This document shows positions 11,499-23,228 of a stretch of 64,000 nt of DNA, in pieces (the stretch's first letter is position 1; every line of letters starts with the position of its first letter). Origin of the DNA: Polyodon spathula. Its lineage: Eukaryota > Chordata > Actinopteri > Acipenseriformes > Polyodontidae. Under the pieces are notes generated by a model. The model made no database searches and was not told where the DNA came from. It saw nothing but the letters and a program-made list of their open reading frames with translations. The stretch is from NCBI RefSeq assembly GCF_017654505.1, contig NC_054538.1:64797678-64861677 (forward strand), given 5' to 3'. The translations under genes were made by a program, and so were the position numbers.

Positions 11499-12933
11499 GT
11501 CACTAAACAAGTATAAAGCTACTGTAATGTATACTGTACCACATGTGTACAGTATGGACAGGATTTTCCATGAAAAGATTGCAAGAAGTTGTCATTGGAG
11601 TAATCTCTACGGTTGAATTACCCCTGACACATGTTTGTCATTATAGATGGCCACTGGGAACCAGCTAAAGCCTTATCATCAATGCAAAACTGCGTAATCT
11701 TCAAAATGAGTATGTTTCCTGTCTTGATAAGGCTTTCTATTTTGAGTTCCTTGTTGTCCATGTAGTGTAGTGTAGGTTATTACTCCTAGACTCTGGTGAT
11801 GATGCGGATTCAGAGATTATAGCTGAGGTTTTTTTCAGGCCATTGACATATAATTGGGTTTCAATTATTAAAAAAAAAAAAAACTAAATGCTAGGGGACT
11901 AAGCATGTTACAGCAGGGGCATTTGGGAGAACTAGTTTTTGTCAAGACTCACAATCAAGTGTCACACTTTATTACAATCATACCTATAAGGCAGTTGACA
12001 GTTGACTTAGAGGACATTGCACAACTATATACAGGTAGCTATGAAAAGGAAGAAAAAAACCCTTTCATTAAAAAAGATAGTCAAATGATGTTTTCATGTG
12101 ACTGACAGCTGTAGTCAAGAGGTTGGCTGTTCACATAATTAGCCCATTGCACATCCCATGCAGACTATAATGAGAGTATGTTGGAGCCTTCACATCGTCA
12201 ATTTGGTAGGTCCTTAATTTGATTTACTAACCATGCACTGTTTTATTTCAAGTCAATAATAGCATGAGGCTCATTCTTATAGTATTCACATGGAGTATAT
12301 TTACACTATAAAAGGGTAGTCTTCCAAGCATTTCAATATAATTATCAAAAACTTGTATTTACTTAACAGGACATCACTTACATAATAATTTAAACTAAAA
12401 AAAAGTTTCAGATGTTTTGCATGATCACTTTTTTTTTTCCAGGGCTGCCAAGGCCAAATCTAGGTAATCTAATATATTTGAATTCAAGGTGTCTGTTCAA
12501 AGGATTCAATATTAGAGTGTGTATGTAGGGCTTTATTTATAGTTTTAAAAGGTATGTAAAATACCAGCCTATTTCACACCTTTTAGATAATGTTGAAATG
12601 TACCTTCCATTTAGCAAAATATTCCATATTCCAATTCCATAAACAAATTATATTAGACACCCTCATCACCAGAACTTTCATCTATCAAATGGCAAGTATC
12701 TCATTCGTCATTCGATAAACAACTCGTCCAATAATCAGCTAGAAAGGGCCCTATATCTTACCTTAATCCATTCATCCCCGCTGTACATCAGTTTGCCTCC
12801 TCCTCCCCAGCCTCCACTTGTTTTTTTGCTCTAAGGGGGAGGGCAGCTATCCTGTCAGCCTCTCCGATATCAGCTAAATTAATTATGGGCAGGGGTGCCT
12901 CGAAGGGCAAAGCCAAAGGCCAAAGATGTAATG

Positions 12934-12935
<2 letters not shown>
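11499..12935. other. Unassigned non-coding DNA
   Basis: No coding region, repeat family or RNA gene recognised. Confidence 0.5.
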
Positions 12936-12936
<1 letters not shown>

Positions 12937-13001
<65 letters not shown>

Positions 13002-13239
13002 ATATAGATATATATATTTTTCATCATATAGGACAGATTCTAAATTATTTATAACAATTCTAAGCGTTCAAAAAACTATTTTTGTCTATCATAAGTTTTT
13101 TCAAAAGAAAACCTTTTCAGAAGTCATTTTGTACTGTCTGTCACAAACATGACAGTGACTGTATATTATATATATATATATATATATAGATATATATATT
13201 ATATATTATATATATATTATATATATATATATATATATA
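12937..13239. repeat. Two (TA)n microsatellite blocks
   Basis: A long TA run (12937-13018, interrupted at the end by CTATATAGATA) and a second imperfect block (13163-13239) with TATTATA interruptions. Confidence 0.9.
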
Positions 13240-13767
13240 ACACACAAAAAGGTGTTTTTCCAAAGTCGTATCAAAAGATAATGTACAGTATACAGTGTAC
13301 AGTACAGTATGTACAGTATAGAACAATATGTGATACTAGATTAAAGTGTTTTTTATTCAGATTTATCACATTTGCTAGATATTTAAACAATGTCAGTACT
13401 TAGAAATCATGTATTACCTTTTAAACAGTGAACATCCATTGATAGAAACGATGATTCATGCAATAGGAAATATTGTATTTTTTATATTTAATTGATTACA
13501 TTGTTTGTCTATGTAAACATTTAATTGTCAATATACAGGGAGATTAGAAAGTAAGTTTACCACAAGCTATCTTGGCCCTTTTCTTGTGGGAACAAGTACA
13601 GTGCAAAGCGAGTGAAGAATAGTATGATGCATAGAATCTTATTTTTTAAAGGAGTCACAGAGTTTAATGTGAATTTGTAATAGGATTTTCCCTACTGAGC
13701 CGCAAAAAACCATCCCCCACCAACTAAAACGGTTGCAGTGCAGCTAATTAACTCAAATGTTTTAGAG

Positions 13768-14165
13768 CAGTGCTTCCAAACCTTTTTCAATGTAGGGACC
13801 ACCTTGGTGTTTGGATTTTTCCCACGGACCACTTGCTGCACATTTTTTTCACAACAGCATTTTGAAACACATTTTTATGTGTATATATAAGTATGTGTAG
13901 AAAGTATTTATATAACGTACCTAAATTAATAAGATTCCTGAGCTTGAATCTTCACTACCCTCATTGAATGTTGTCATTTTGCGCATTGAAAGTTGCTGAT
14001 GGCAAAGTTCCCATTTCTATTGTTTAAAAACTTTTTTAACATTATGAATGCTTTGTAGATAAATGGAGTTTCAATTTTGGAGATTTAAGAGTTTCTTCTG
14101 GCAAAACCTCCTGACAAATAATGCACTGGGGCTTTGGGTCGTCCCTGGATACTCTAAATGTAAAT
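13768..14165 (-). mobile_element. hAT DNA transposon relic with BED zinc-finger remnant
   Basis: The lower end begins CAGTGCTTCCAAACCTTTTT on the plus strand, a hAT-type terminus, followed by a GGACCACC and CCCACGGACCAC pattern common in vertebrate hAT elements. On the minus strand at about 14044-14150 the translation reads SRDDPKPQCIICQEVLPEET and then K-L-K-L-H-L-S-T-K-H. This is the C-x2-C ... H-x4-H BED finger found at the N-terminus of ZBED5-like hAT transposases. A stop follows and no dimerisation or catalytic region remains. The 5' end and the 8-bp target duplication were not found, so the element is truncated. Confidence 0.6.
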
Positions 14166-14634
14166 ACCAGTGCTGGTGCACGCAACCGTTACCTTGTGTA
14201 GCAAATGCATCTGTCCATTTCTAATGCAACTTATTGCACTCGCTGAACGAGCAACTTTGCTCAATGCACAGATAAAAAAAGTAAAAAAGTATAAAAATAA
14301 AAAAAAAATATTGGAGAGTGCAGATGATGTTTCATACCAATTCTGGTCGGATGTTATGTGTAAATTAAACAGGATTGGTGGCACACAGTTGATAGGATTT
14401 ATAGCATTTTGTTTAAATATGACAGTGCCAAGAACAAACTGTACACATTATTTCCAGAAGTAGTGTTAAGAGAATTTCTTTTTGGCATATATTCTTGTGA
14501 GATATTAAACCTGGCTGAACAAACCCATATAATAACATGGAGCTGAAATCAGTCATTCACACTACGGTAGTTCACAAGCAACACAAGCCTCTTTTTGTTT
14601 CACAATATGTAGCTGACCAGTGTGACAAACCTTT

Positions 14635-14700
14635 GGGTTGGACACGAACCCAGGACCTTCTGCTTTGAAGCTTACCACCAATACAGCTGTACAAAACAGA
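14635..14700 (-). mobile_element. tRNA-derived SINE head (remnant)
   Basis: On the minus strand a B-box-like GGTTCGTGTCC (14650 down to 14640) lies 44 bases after an A-box-like CAGCTGTATTGG starting near 14694, the spacing of a tRNA promoter. No SINE body or tail could be matched. Confidence 0.35.
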
Positions 14701-16177
14701 CGGGGTCCCTTGCAAGAGCAGATATTGGGCTTATGGATTCATGCTGCGATTGCGTCACCTACCAGCCCTGACCCCTACCCCCATGCACACTAGACTCTGC
14801 CCTTCTACAAGCAGTAGGCTGAGCACAGATTAGAAAGATGTGCATTTACTTGCTAGATGTAAATTTTGTCTATAATTCTGACAAGACAAATGTGCCTTCA
14901 TAATGTGTAACAGTTATTTAGTTAGTATTTGTTTCACATTAAAAAGCTGTTCCAGTTAATGGTGGCTTTGAAGGCGACGCTTAGTATTGCATCAAAGGGA
15001 ACTCTAATCTAAATTTATAAACACACCTGTAGTAAAAGAACACAGATACAGGGGGAAAATGCAGACTATGTACATATCTTATAATTATGTATACTGTGGT
15101 TAAAGCTGTTTGTTGTGTTTCTTAGTATTACATACTATAGTAGCATACTGTGTGATTGTGCAGAAATGGGCTTTTGAAAGCACTATGTAAGTGAATTTTG
15201 GGAGTTGTTCTGCGGACCTCCTGGAGTTTATCAATGGGTTTCTCCTCAGAACTAGTAAGATCACTGTGTTTGACTGTCCCAAGTTAAAAAAACAGGCACA
15301 GTAAATGTTTTCACTCTTTTGTGAGGTGAATTTATTATGCACGGTAGTAATCCATGTGGTGTTGTGTGTTTTTCCCCACTGAAAGGACACTGTGGCCGTA
15401 ATGGCCTTGAGTAGACATACATTTTGAGTGGCATTGCAGCAATTGAGAAGGAAATCCATGGCAATTGCCGCATGGCCGGTGTTAATTACGAGCCCTATAT
15501 CTGTAGTTTCCCCAAATTAGCCTTGCTTGGGCACGTTCTTGACTAACTCTTGGAATCTGTTTTGAAGAGTATGAAAAAACAACAACCAGATGGAACTTCA
15601 TCATAGACAGTGGTTGATTTTTATGAAAGGCCATCCAGGTCAAAAACACATTATTTAATATGCGTTTCAAATATTTAGAACACGTTCTAATTTGACTTTT
15701 GTGTGTGTTGTAATTTTAATTATTACACGTACTAATTTGGCCAATCAGATAACAGAAAATGAAATGAGAACCAATTAATTTAAAGAAAATAGTATGAGTA
15801 ATAAATTGTCCAATTTAAAAGTCACCTTACATCTGCCATATACCCACCCAAATTGTGGCAATATATGGGCTTGGTGTTGGGTAAAGTCTATTGAAAGATG
15901 GATAGACTTGGACCCTCTGAAACGAGCATCAACCAGCGGCTTCAGAGCCTTAGAAATCGCTTGAATTCAGTGGTAGCCCCACTGTAACTAATATGTAATT
16001 TTAAACAAGATCTGACACTGAATCTAATATTAGCTATGGTAGCTCAATATTTTTGTGTAAAACTGAAATAAATATAATTAGAAAATTAAAACAACGATTG
16101 TGTGCATTGTTAATACAAACTGAACTGTGTCACACTCAACACTGGCTGTCTCAAGAAGTCAGCAGCACTCAGCAAAT
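14701..16177. other. Unassigned non-coding DNA
   Basis: No family recognised. A 119-codon minus-strand open frame at 15100-15459 has no resemblance I can name. Confidence 0.45.
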
Positions 16178-16500
16178 CTATATTTCCACTGTAGAAGAAA
16201 ATCTCTCGCCACCATGATTTACAGTTTTCCTTGTTCTTGATTGTTTTTTAAAATCGTCTTTCATGTCTGAAATGAAAAAGATGTTATCCTGAAGGTGACT
16301 GGCTACTCCTGTAATTACACTGAGAGAGGGTGTAGGGAGACACAAGGGATTGGAGGTAGGAGGGGGTAGTGTTGTGAAGAGAGCGGTAGACAAGAACAAG
16401 GTTCTTGTATTGAATGCTAGCAGAGACAGGTAGCCGGTGGAGAGTGAGAAGCAAAAGGGTATCATTGGGAGAATACGAGAATTTAGACCAGGAGTTGAGT
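16178..16500 (-). pseudogene. LINE reverse transcriptase C-terminal fragment
   Basis: On the minus strand the translation includes LHRLPVSASIQYKNLVLVYR followed by S-L-H-N-T-T-P-S-Y-L-Q-S-L-V-S-P-Y. After a frame change near 16290 it continues with S-R-T-R-K-T-V-N-H-G-G-E-R-F-S-S. This L-H-W-L-P-V ... I-x-Y-K-x-L-V-L-x-Y-x-x-L-H ... P-x-Y-L-x-x-L pattern is the conserved C-terminal domain of L2/CR1-type LINE ORF2 in fish. The RT core is absent, so this is a 5'-truncated, shifted relic. Confidence 0.6.
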
Positions 16501-16665
16501 GGAATAAGTAGTGAGAAAAGGACAGATTTCATAGATATTGCTAAGAAAGAATTGGCAAGTGGGTGACAGGGAGGAGATGTGTTGTGAAAAGGAGAGGAAG
16601 GGGTCAATAATAACTCAGAGGTTTTTAGCAGGAGGGGGTGGGGTTTTTAGCAAGTGGATAGTGAT

Positions 16666-16798
16666 TGTGACCAGATAGCATCAGGAAGGAGACTCAGAAG
16701 CTGCAGTGAAAGTGCTATTGAGCACATTTATTTACAAAAACACTAACAAAACAGGAGCAAAATAAAGAGTAAATAAACAAAACACAGGAACAAACACC

Positions 16799-16851
<53 letters not shown>

Positions 16852-17124
16852 TATAATAATACTGATAATAATATAAACTTTATTTTGTATAGCACCCTTA
16901 AAAGCAGCCATCTCAGAGCGCTTCACAATTAAGCCTTTAGGCTGGGCTGTAGCCTTCACTAAAGGCTGTCCTAACAATCCTTCTCCCCCAACTGCTCCAC
17001 CAAGCAAAGGATTGTTCCTCCCATGTGGCCATTCCCAAATTAGCACTTCATTATCTAATTAAAGAATAGCCACACTCCACCTGCGGTTTCTGGCAGGGCT
17101 GGAATTAACCCCATTCCTGCCAAA
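16666..17124 (-). repeat. 3' LTR of the short LTR element
   Basis: About 459 bp. Read on the minus strand it begins TTTGGCAGGAATGGGG, contains a LINE-tail-like segment (CGCTCTGAGATGG ... ATACAAAATAAAG), a (TAA)n tract at 16799-16845, an AATAAA signal near 16730, and ends TGGTCACA. The LINE-tail piece suggests a nested insertion or capture inside the LTR. Confidence 0.45.
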
Positions 17125-18194
17125 CTTACATTTAGCATACCCAATCTTTATGCACAGTATTGCATTGTTTGTTTTTGTTTTTGTGGCTCCTTATGGGTGG
17201 TTTGGAGAGGACAGCGAGAGGACAGCGAGAGGGAACACAGGCTCAGCCCCAGGCAGAGGTGCAAGCCCTGGTGACCATGCAGAGATGTCTAGGCCATCAG
17301 GGGGAGCAGAGTAACAGACCAGGCGATGACTGTGCCTGGCGGTGCAGCACCCTGGGAGCTATGCCCAGGTCCAGACAAGAAGGCTGGGTGTCTGGGAGCC
17401 TGGGTCGCGGGAACCAAGCCACAGGTGCATAGGGGTGGTGATGGAGGTGGTCTCCTCACTACCTCTTTCTGCTGGGTTTGTACTTGGCCTTCTATTAGGG
17501 GCACCTGTTTAACTCCCTTGGTGAACCCTGGGCTTCTGTGAGGGGTGCCCATTAACCTCCTTTCTACTCCCTAAGCCCAATGTTCACTTTTTCCCCTTTT
17601 GGGTCTCCTCTCTGGAGGATGGCCCCAACGTGGGTGCAAGCCCCCAGCTTGCTGGCAGTGGCACTTGGCACTGCGCCGGTGGCAGTGGCATTGGATGCAG
17701 CGTGGGGTACTCCGGCAGGGGCAGCACATGCCCTCTGGATGTGTGGATGCTGGACCCTCTGGATGTGCAGCCGGCTTTTGCAGTGCCCCCATCAGCAGCT
17801 GGAGTTAGCCTGGCGGTCACTCCTCCCCCTCCTGGCTCAAGGAAAGGCCACCCCTCCACTTCTTCCTCTTTCTCGGGTGTTAGGTCAGGTAGCTCCTCAT
17901 CCTGATATTGGAGCAAGGCATCGTCCCACCAACTCCCTGCAAGCGAGGCACCATCTTTGGTACTCTAATCCACAGGAACACCGAGCTGGGAAGACAGAGT
18001 AGCCTATCTCGCACTGTAGTGCAGGCAGCTGTGGTTGTTCTTTGAGGCGGAGCCATTCCTTGGCTTCCAGGCTCTCGGTGATGCCCATCCTCTCTGTAGG
18101 CTCCGCAACCTAGCTCCTTTTCCATTTTCTTTTTTTTCCCACCGCAGTCCTGCTCTGAGTCTCTGTGGGGCGCTATCCCCCAACTGACAACACA
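17125..18194 (-). pseudogene. Gag-like, proline-rich reading region of unknown family
   Basis: Starting near 18088 on the minus strand, one frame reads M-G-I-T-E-S-L-E-A-K-E-W-L-R-L-K-E-Q and then C-S-C-G-L-E-Y-Q-R-W-C-L-A-C, a possible zinc-binding Cys cluster. It stops at about 17897. A second frame, open from 17916 to 17584, is acidic then proline-rich (D-E-E-L-P-D-L-T-P-E-K-E-E-E; P-L-P-P-A-Q-C-Q-V-P-L-P) and is probably the shifted continuation. A third open stretch covers 17552-17289. Position between two LTR copies, a start close to the 5' LTR and the Cys cluster suggest a gag-like protein. I recall similar proline-rich predicted proteins from sturgeon genomes but cannot name a family. 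Confidence 0.35.
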
Positions 18195-18304
18195 TGTGAC
18201 AGGATAAGGTCAGGAAGGAGACTCAGAGTCAGGAAGCTGCAGTGAAAGTGCTGTTCTGCACATTTATTTACAAAAACACCAACAAAACAGGAACAAAATA
18301 GAGT
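18195..18304 (-). repeat. 5' LTR fragment of the short LTR element
   Basis: This matches 16666-16770 and then diverges abruptly after the AACAAAATAGAGT motif near 18304. Most of this LTR is missing, by deletion or by degradation. On the minus strand it ends CCTGTCACA. Confidence 0.5.
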
Positions 18305-19175
18305 TTGTTCTCCCCATACTCCTACACCAAACAACAGATTTTTTGTTAAAAATGTCTTTTTTATGACTGGGGTATTTGCCAGTGATTTTGGGGCACTCTT
18401 CTGGGGAAAGGGTAATCAATTTGTTATCAATATCTTGTATATAATATGTATTTTCATGTGGCAGTAGTGGTTAAGAGACACAGTGGCTCATTTAAGTAAG
18501 AAAATAAATGGAATAGGGAAAGCTATTTTTTATTTGGCACCAATTTAAAAACAGCATCAGTACAATTCAAATTGTTTTTTTTTTTTGTTTGTTTTTTTTT
18601 AAATGTATTTTTAAAGAGTTAACCGTCGACAGTTCTGGACAATTACATTTTAAACTATTTTTTGTCATCTCATCAAATAAGAAACAACGGTAGCTGCACC
18701 ATCCCTTTGCTCTGTATACCTCATCATACTGTGTACTCTTTCAATAAAGCCTTTTGAGCCCATGCATTTTGTATCGACAATTAATACACAAGCCTTGCAC
18801 AATCTTCTCAAACCCAAATTAATTAGTTAATAGAAGCTGCCTGAGAAGAACAGCTACACATTTCTTATGTGGGGATTGAGTAAGTTTAGCAGTTTGGTAT
18901 GCTTGGTAACAGAACATTGCAATATCACACAGTGGGTTGAACTGTCTTGTACTGCAAGTCAGGGTACTTTAAAATATGTACATTCCATGCTCAGTTATTA
19001 TTCTTGAGGTAAAAATACACTTCCTACAGGAGTACAGTAAGATGTGAAGGAGGCTATGTGTGCTGACTTGGGTTGTCAAGTGATTTTAATCTTAGTTAAT
19101 CTTGATTGAAATTGTATGTTTAATTGATATGATTACTGCATCCATCTCATTTGTTTGTTTTGTTATTGATGCTAT
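18305..19175. other. Unassigned non-coding DNA
   Basis: No feature recognised apart from short T-runs near 18574-18600. Confidence 0.5.
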
Positions 19176-19234
19176 TCTTCTTCTTCTTCTTCTTCTTCTT
19201 CTTCTTTCTTCTTCTTCTTCTTCTTCTTCTTCTT

Positions 19235-19293
<59 letters not shown>
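19176..19293. repeat. (CTT)n followed by (ATT)n microsatellite
   Basis: About 29 CTT units (with one extra T) change into about 10 ATT units. The tract directly precedes a LINE fragment. Confidence 0.95.
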
Positions 19294-19294
<1 letters not shown>

Positions 19295-19596
19295 AAGTTC
19301 TTCTTATTACCTATAAGGCCTTACTCCATATTATCTTCAAGATCTGCTGACCTATATGTCCCTGGTCGTTCCCTGACATCAGAAAATGCTACACTTCTGA
19401 CAGTTCCTAAAATTTAGATATAATGCTTCTTATCTTTGGAACTTTCTCGATTCATATCAGGAATCCTAGCACAATTGAATCTTTTAAGTCCTGTTTGTAG
19501 TTGGATTATGTATTAGACACAGGCTTTTTTAATATTTGTTTTGTAAAGTGCTCTGGAATGCTTGTATGAAGAGAGCTATATAAGTGAAATTTGTAT

Positions 19597-19659
<63 letters not shown>

Positions 19660-19660
19660 C
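19294..19660 (+). mobile_element. L2-type LINE 3' end with (ATT)n tail
   Basis: The plus strand encodes remnants of a LINE C-terminus: K-V-L-L-I-T-Y-K-A-L-L then, after shifts, Y-V-P-G-R-S-L-T-S-E-N-A-T-L-L-T-V-P-K. It is followed by a 3' UTR reading TTTGTAAAGTGCTCTGGAAT, then AGAGAGCTATATAAGTGAAA and a (ATT)n tail at 19604-19659. This order (I-T-Y-K-A-L-H domain, aaagcgcttt...gctatataaataaa box, ATT tail) is typical of fish L2/CR1 LINEs. It is 5'-truncated and shifted. Confidence 0.65.
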
Positions 19661-20119
19661 AAAAAACAACACAGCATAAAAAAAATCTGGATTAATATTG
19701 TTGCTCTTTCTTCATAGTCTTTAATATATTTATTTACACAGAATTATACAGATAAATTCCAATATTTGCTGTTCAATTGTTTGAACCACCTGCTAAATCA
19801 AAATGTTTCAAAATCAGTTTATTACTCACCTTAACAAAGTATGTATTAAAAAAATAAAACGTACCTGCAATAAGATATCGAATTTCATTAATAAGAAGAA
19901 CATTCTGTATAAAACAGCCGATGCCATGTTCGGTATGATTCTTTTGTTTCATCGTATATCACTGTCGCACATCAGCTGTGACACAAAAAGACATTTATTG
20001 CAAAGCGGGATATTTTGTTTTCTGCACATTTCCCTGTCCCTCTGTTACCACAGAAGTCAGGAAGCACACAGCAGCACACAAACAAAGGCCAGAGTATTAA
20101 TACAAAAATAAGTTTTAAA

Positions 20120-20232
20120 AAAGTGAATGTCAATAAATAATAAAGACAAATGCGTGATTAGTGCGTGTTAAAAAAACAATCTAATCTAAGAAACAAACAT
20201 GTTAATCGCAGAAGTTAATTGACAGCCCTAAT
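20120..20232 (-). mobile_element. Possible DNA transposon end (TAGGGCTGTCAATTAA type)
   Basis: The plus strand ends GTTAATTGACAGCCCTAATA, the reverse of a common vertebrate terminus beginning TAGGGCTGTCAATTAA and followed by AATCGCG-like repeats. No opposite end was found. The assignment is from memory. Confidence 0.3.
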
Positions 20233-21957
20233 AATTACTTGTCTTGAATGCTTTTTTAAAGACTTTTTGGGGTTGCTTAAGTGTTCATTGTTATTGCCTT
20301 TTAATTATTGAGAACAATAATAATAATAATAAAAAGTTTCAATAAGACAATAACTGCATTTGCATGGTGGCAGATGTTGGCCCATGAGTGATGTATTGAT
20401 GTGATGTATATTTACTAGAGGCTTGTCTACTGTTTTGGAGTTTGTGAATGTTATCCCTCCCACTAAGAAATGTGACAAAAACAATAAAGAGACATTATTT
20501 CAAGTGAGTTTATTGACAGAGTCCCCAGTTTGGTTTTCATTTAGAAAGCGGTTTATTCCAGCTCGGAGACAAATGTAACTTGAAATGTTATATTTGCCTC
20601 CCTGGGAGTGTCTTCCATTTCCATAGAAATCCCCGGGTATTTCATAAAGATTTTATTAAGATGTGCATTTTCTGCAGTTGAGACAATTCGTTTTTTGTTT
20701 CAGCCAGACCTGAAAGACAGCAATTTTATTTATTTTTTGGTATTCTTTTCCGTTTTGCTATTCATTGAATTGTTCTTCATCCAAATCTGTGTGTCTATTA
20801 CTATTTTGGGGATTTTTTTTTACTGGTAATTGGTCACACAGTTTTATAGTTACTGTACATCTGAAACTGTAAATAAGAAGATCACCGGTACTTTAAATTC
20901 AAGGTGGCAGCCAGTACAGTAGATAGAGAAATATGTAAAAAAAAAAAAAAAAAAAAAAAACAGAACACAATGCCATTCAAAACAATTGCCATCTAGGCCA
21001 AATCATTGTTACACAGAATGTATTTTAATATAACTATTCATAATGATGCAAACATCATAAAGAAGGCAAGAGATAAGTACAAATGTAAATGTAATTTGTC
21101 GTTACAGTATTGTAATGGCCAGCAGAACGGAAGAAGTAGGTAGGAGTCAGGTCTGCTGCAGAAAGCCGTTTGAACTGCTGTGTTTATTTTGCTCCTCGAG
21201 TTCTTTTAGGAAGCTCTTTGTTGAAATAGATTTAACACCAGGCATAAAATGGGCACACTACCTCACTCTGGCAGACGACTTGTATGGTGGAACAAAGAAA
21301 GACCCCTGTATGTTGCATGAATTAAGACATACACATATGTATGTTGCTGTAATAAAATAAAGAGCTATTTCATTGGAAGAAACATTGTATGAGTTTCTTT
21401 AGATACACGACACTCACACAGACAGGCACAGCGCTCACACACACACAGCAGTGTTGCATAAAATCACAACCACATTGGAACAATTTTCCACCCTGTTCCA
21501 CAGTTCTTTTTTAAGTCCTGTCCCAGTAAGGGACCTTGCGTGGCGACTGCCCCGGTGCTACAGTGATTAAGAAAATGTTAAAATGTTAACAGCTCTGTGA
21601 CATAACTATTGCTTATATTAATCAAGTAACAGTACCATGGGTTATATTATAGACCCTACCAACTGGTATTAAACATCAGTAGGTCTAACACTTATCAGTC
21701 AAGTGCAATACCTTTTAAAATACGCAGAAGTCAAGTGGTATTAACGTTTTTTTTTTTTTTTTTTTTTTTTTATCCAGCCTTGTACAGTATACTTGAATAT
21801 CGAATTTTCAGTTTTTAGATAATATCCAGTTTTAATACAAAATATATAACATATACAACAAAACACCATTCCGTCTAAATTTTGCAGAGAGTATTTTTTT
21901 CATTTTATATTATTATTATTATTATTATTAATAATTTGTCATTTAAGCAGACACAAA
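20233..21957. other. Unassigned non-coding DNA with homopolymer tracts
   Basis: Contains an A-run (about 20938-20960) and a T-run (about 21748-21771). An 81-codon frame at 21115-21360 has no family resemblance. Confidence 0.5.
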
Positions 21958-22397
21958 GGGTCAATTGCAGCGAACCAAATTTAGTCCACTTGATGTGTCT
22001 AACTATTGAATTAAGCAAGTTTAGTCCACTTCATTGGACCAAAATTAGTCCACCTGTTAATCGCGATTGCATTGTACCAAAAGTTAATCATCACAGGTAG
22101 ATCATCTACTAAATCAGACTAAACTAGATCCCGATTGCAGCATGATTTGTGATGATCCTGTTTTCTAAACACTACTAGGACAAGTTCATGGTTTTCCTTA
22201 ATTGTCCACATCTGGATTACTCTCCTTTCTGTAAGAACGAGTAGTCTTCCTCAAAAAATGATACGAATTTTTTAAAAAACGTCTGTCGACGTAAAAAGGA
22301 GACTTTTACAATAAGACACGTAAAGCAATACAGGCAGTGTACGCCATTCTAGTTTAGGCACTCTTATCTTACAGAACGTCTTGTTAATCCAGGTTAG

Positions 22398-22398
<1 letters not shown>

Positions 22399-22464
<66 letters not shown>
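22399..22464. repeat. (TA)n tract left of the Tc1 insertion
   Basis: About 33 TA units run directly into the Tc1 terminal repeat at 22465. A second, imperfect TA block (23228-23310) lies on the other side, so the insertion appears to have split a TA-rich locus, as expected for an element that targets TA. Confidence 0.85.
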
Positions 22465-22467
<3 letters not shown>

Positions 22468-23228
22468 CTCTGGAAAAAATTAAGAGACCACTGCAAAATT
22501 ATCAGTTTCTCTGGTTTTACTATTTATAGGTATGTGTTTGGGTAAAATGAACATTTTTGTTTTATTCTATAAACTACTGACAACATTTCTCCCAAATTCC
22601 AAATAAAAATATTGTCATTTAGAGCATTTATTTGCAGAAAATGACAACTGGTCAAAATAACAAAAAAGATGCAGTGTTGTCAGACCTCGAATAATGCAAA
22701 GAAAATAAGTTCAGATTCATTTTTAAACAACACAATACTAATGTTTTAACTTAGGAAGAGTTCAGAAATCAATATTTGGTGGAATAACCCTGATTTTCAG
22801 TCACAGCTTTCATACATCTTGGCATGCTCTCCACCAGTCTTTCACATTGATGTTGGGTGACTTTATGCCACTCCTGGCGCAAAAATTCAAGCAGCTCGGC
22901 TTTGTTTGATGGCTTGTGACCATCCATCTTCCTCTTGATCACATTCCAGAGGTTTTCAATGGGGTTCAGGTCTGGAGATTGGGCTGGCCATGACAGGGTC
23001 TTGATCTGGTGGTCCTCCATCCACACCTTGATTGACCTGGCTGTGTGGCATGGAGCATTGTCCTGCTGGAAAAACCAATCCTCCGAGTTGGGGAACATTG
23101 TCAGAGCAGAAGGAAGCAAGTTTTCTTCCAGGACAATCATTTTACCCAAACACATACCTATAAATAGTAAAACCAGAGAAACTGATAATTTTGCAGTGGT
23201 CTCTTAATTTTCCAGAGTCTCAGAGCTA
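22465..23228 (-). mobile_element. Tc1/mariner element, internally deleted
   Basis: The left terminal repeat starts CAGCTCTGGAAAAAATTAAG. The right end carries the inverse (CTTAATTTTCCAGAG) up to about 23228. The inverted repeats are long, extending through GAAACTGATAATTTTGCAG and TACCTATAAATAG to TCATTTTACCCAAACACATA. The right repeat joins directly to the middle of the transposase gene, so the N-terminal half has been lost. Extra bases (TCTCAGAG) near the right tip indicate further rearrangement. The family is widespread in fish and lampreys. Confidence 0.85.
22769..23155 (-). pseudogene. Tc1 transposase, C-terminal part
   Basis: The minus-strand frame contains W-F-F-Q-Q-D-N-A-P-C-H-T-A, with the second catalytic Asp, and S-P-D-L-N-P-I-E-N-L-W, with the third acidic residue (Glu), then R-K-M-D-G-H-K-P-S-N-K-A. 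It ends with Y-S-T-K-Y at 22769. The DNA-binding domain and the first catalytic Asp are missing. The apparent start (M-C-L-G-K-M) is encoded by the terminal repeat and is not genuine. The product would be a non-functional fragment of the cut-and-paste DD34E transposase. Confidence 0.85.

Larger units (their letters stand above)
16666..18304 (-). mobile_element. Short LTR retrotransposon-like element without recognisable pol
   Basis: Two direct repeats share about 100 bp: 16666-16770 and 18195-18304. Both start TGTGAC, contain CAGGAAGGAGACTCAGA and GCAGTGAAAGTGCT, and continue with TTATTTACAAAAACAC. On the minus strand this is the end of an LTR (AAATAAATG polyadenylation signal, then ...GTCACA). 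The lower LTR seems to run from 17124 to 16666, starting TTTGGCAGG and ending TGGTCACA, giving imperfect TG...CA ends. The 1.07-kb interior (17125-18194) is markedly GC-rich and has long minus-strand open segments. No protease, RT or integrase was found. It could be a non-autonomous LTR element or the remains of a larger one. Confidence 0.5.

Noticed and set aside
12788..13403. Several Tyr/Ile-rich open frames
   Set aside because: They are translations of (TA)n microsatellites.
17580..18002. 140-codon plus-strand frame
   Set aside because: It is antisense to the minus-strand gag-like region and is explained by high GC content.
19102..19417. Leu/Ser/Phe-rich frames
   Set aside because: They are translations of the (CTT)n and (ATT)n tract; only the segment after 19294 has LINE similarity.
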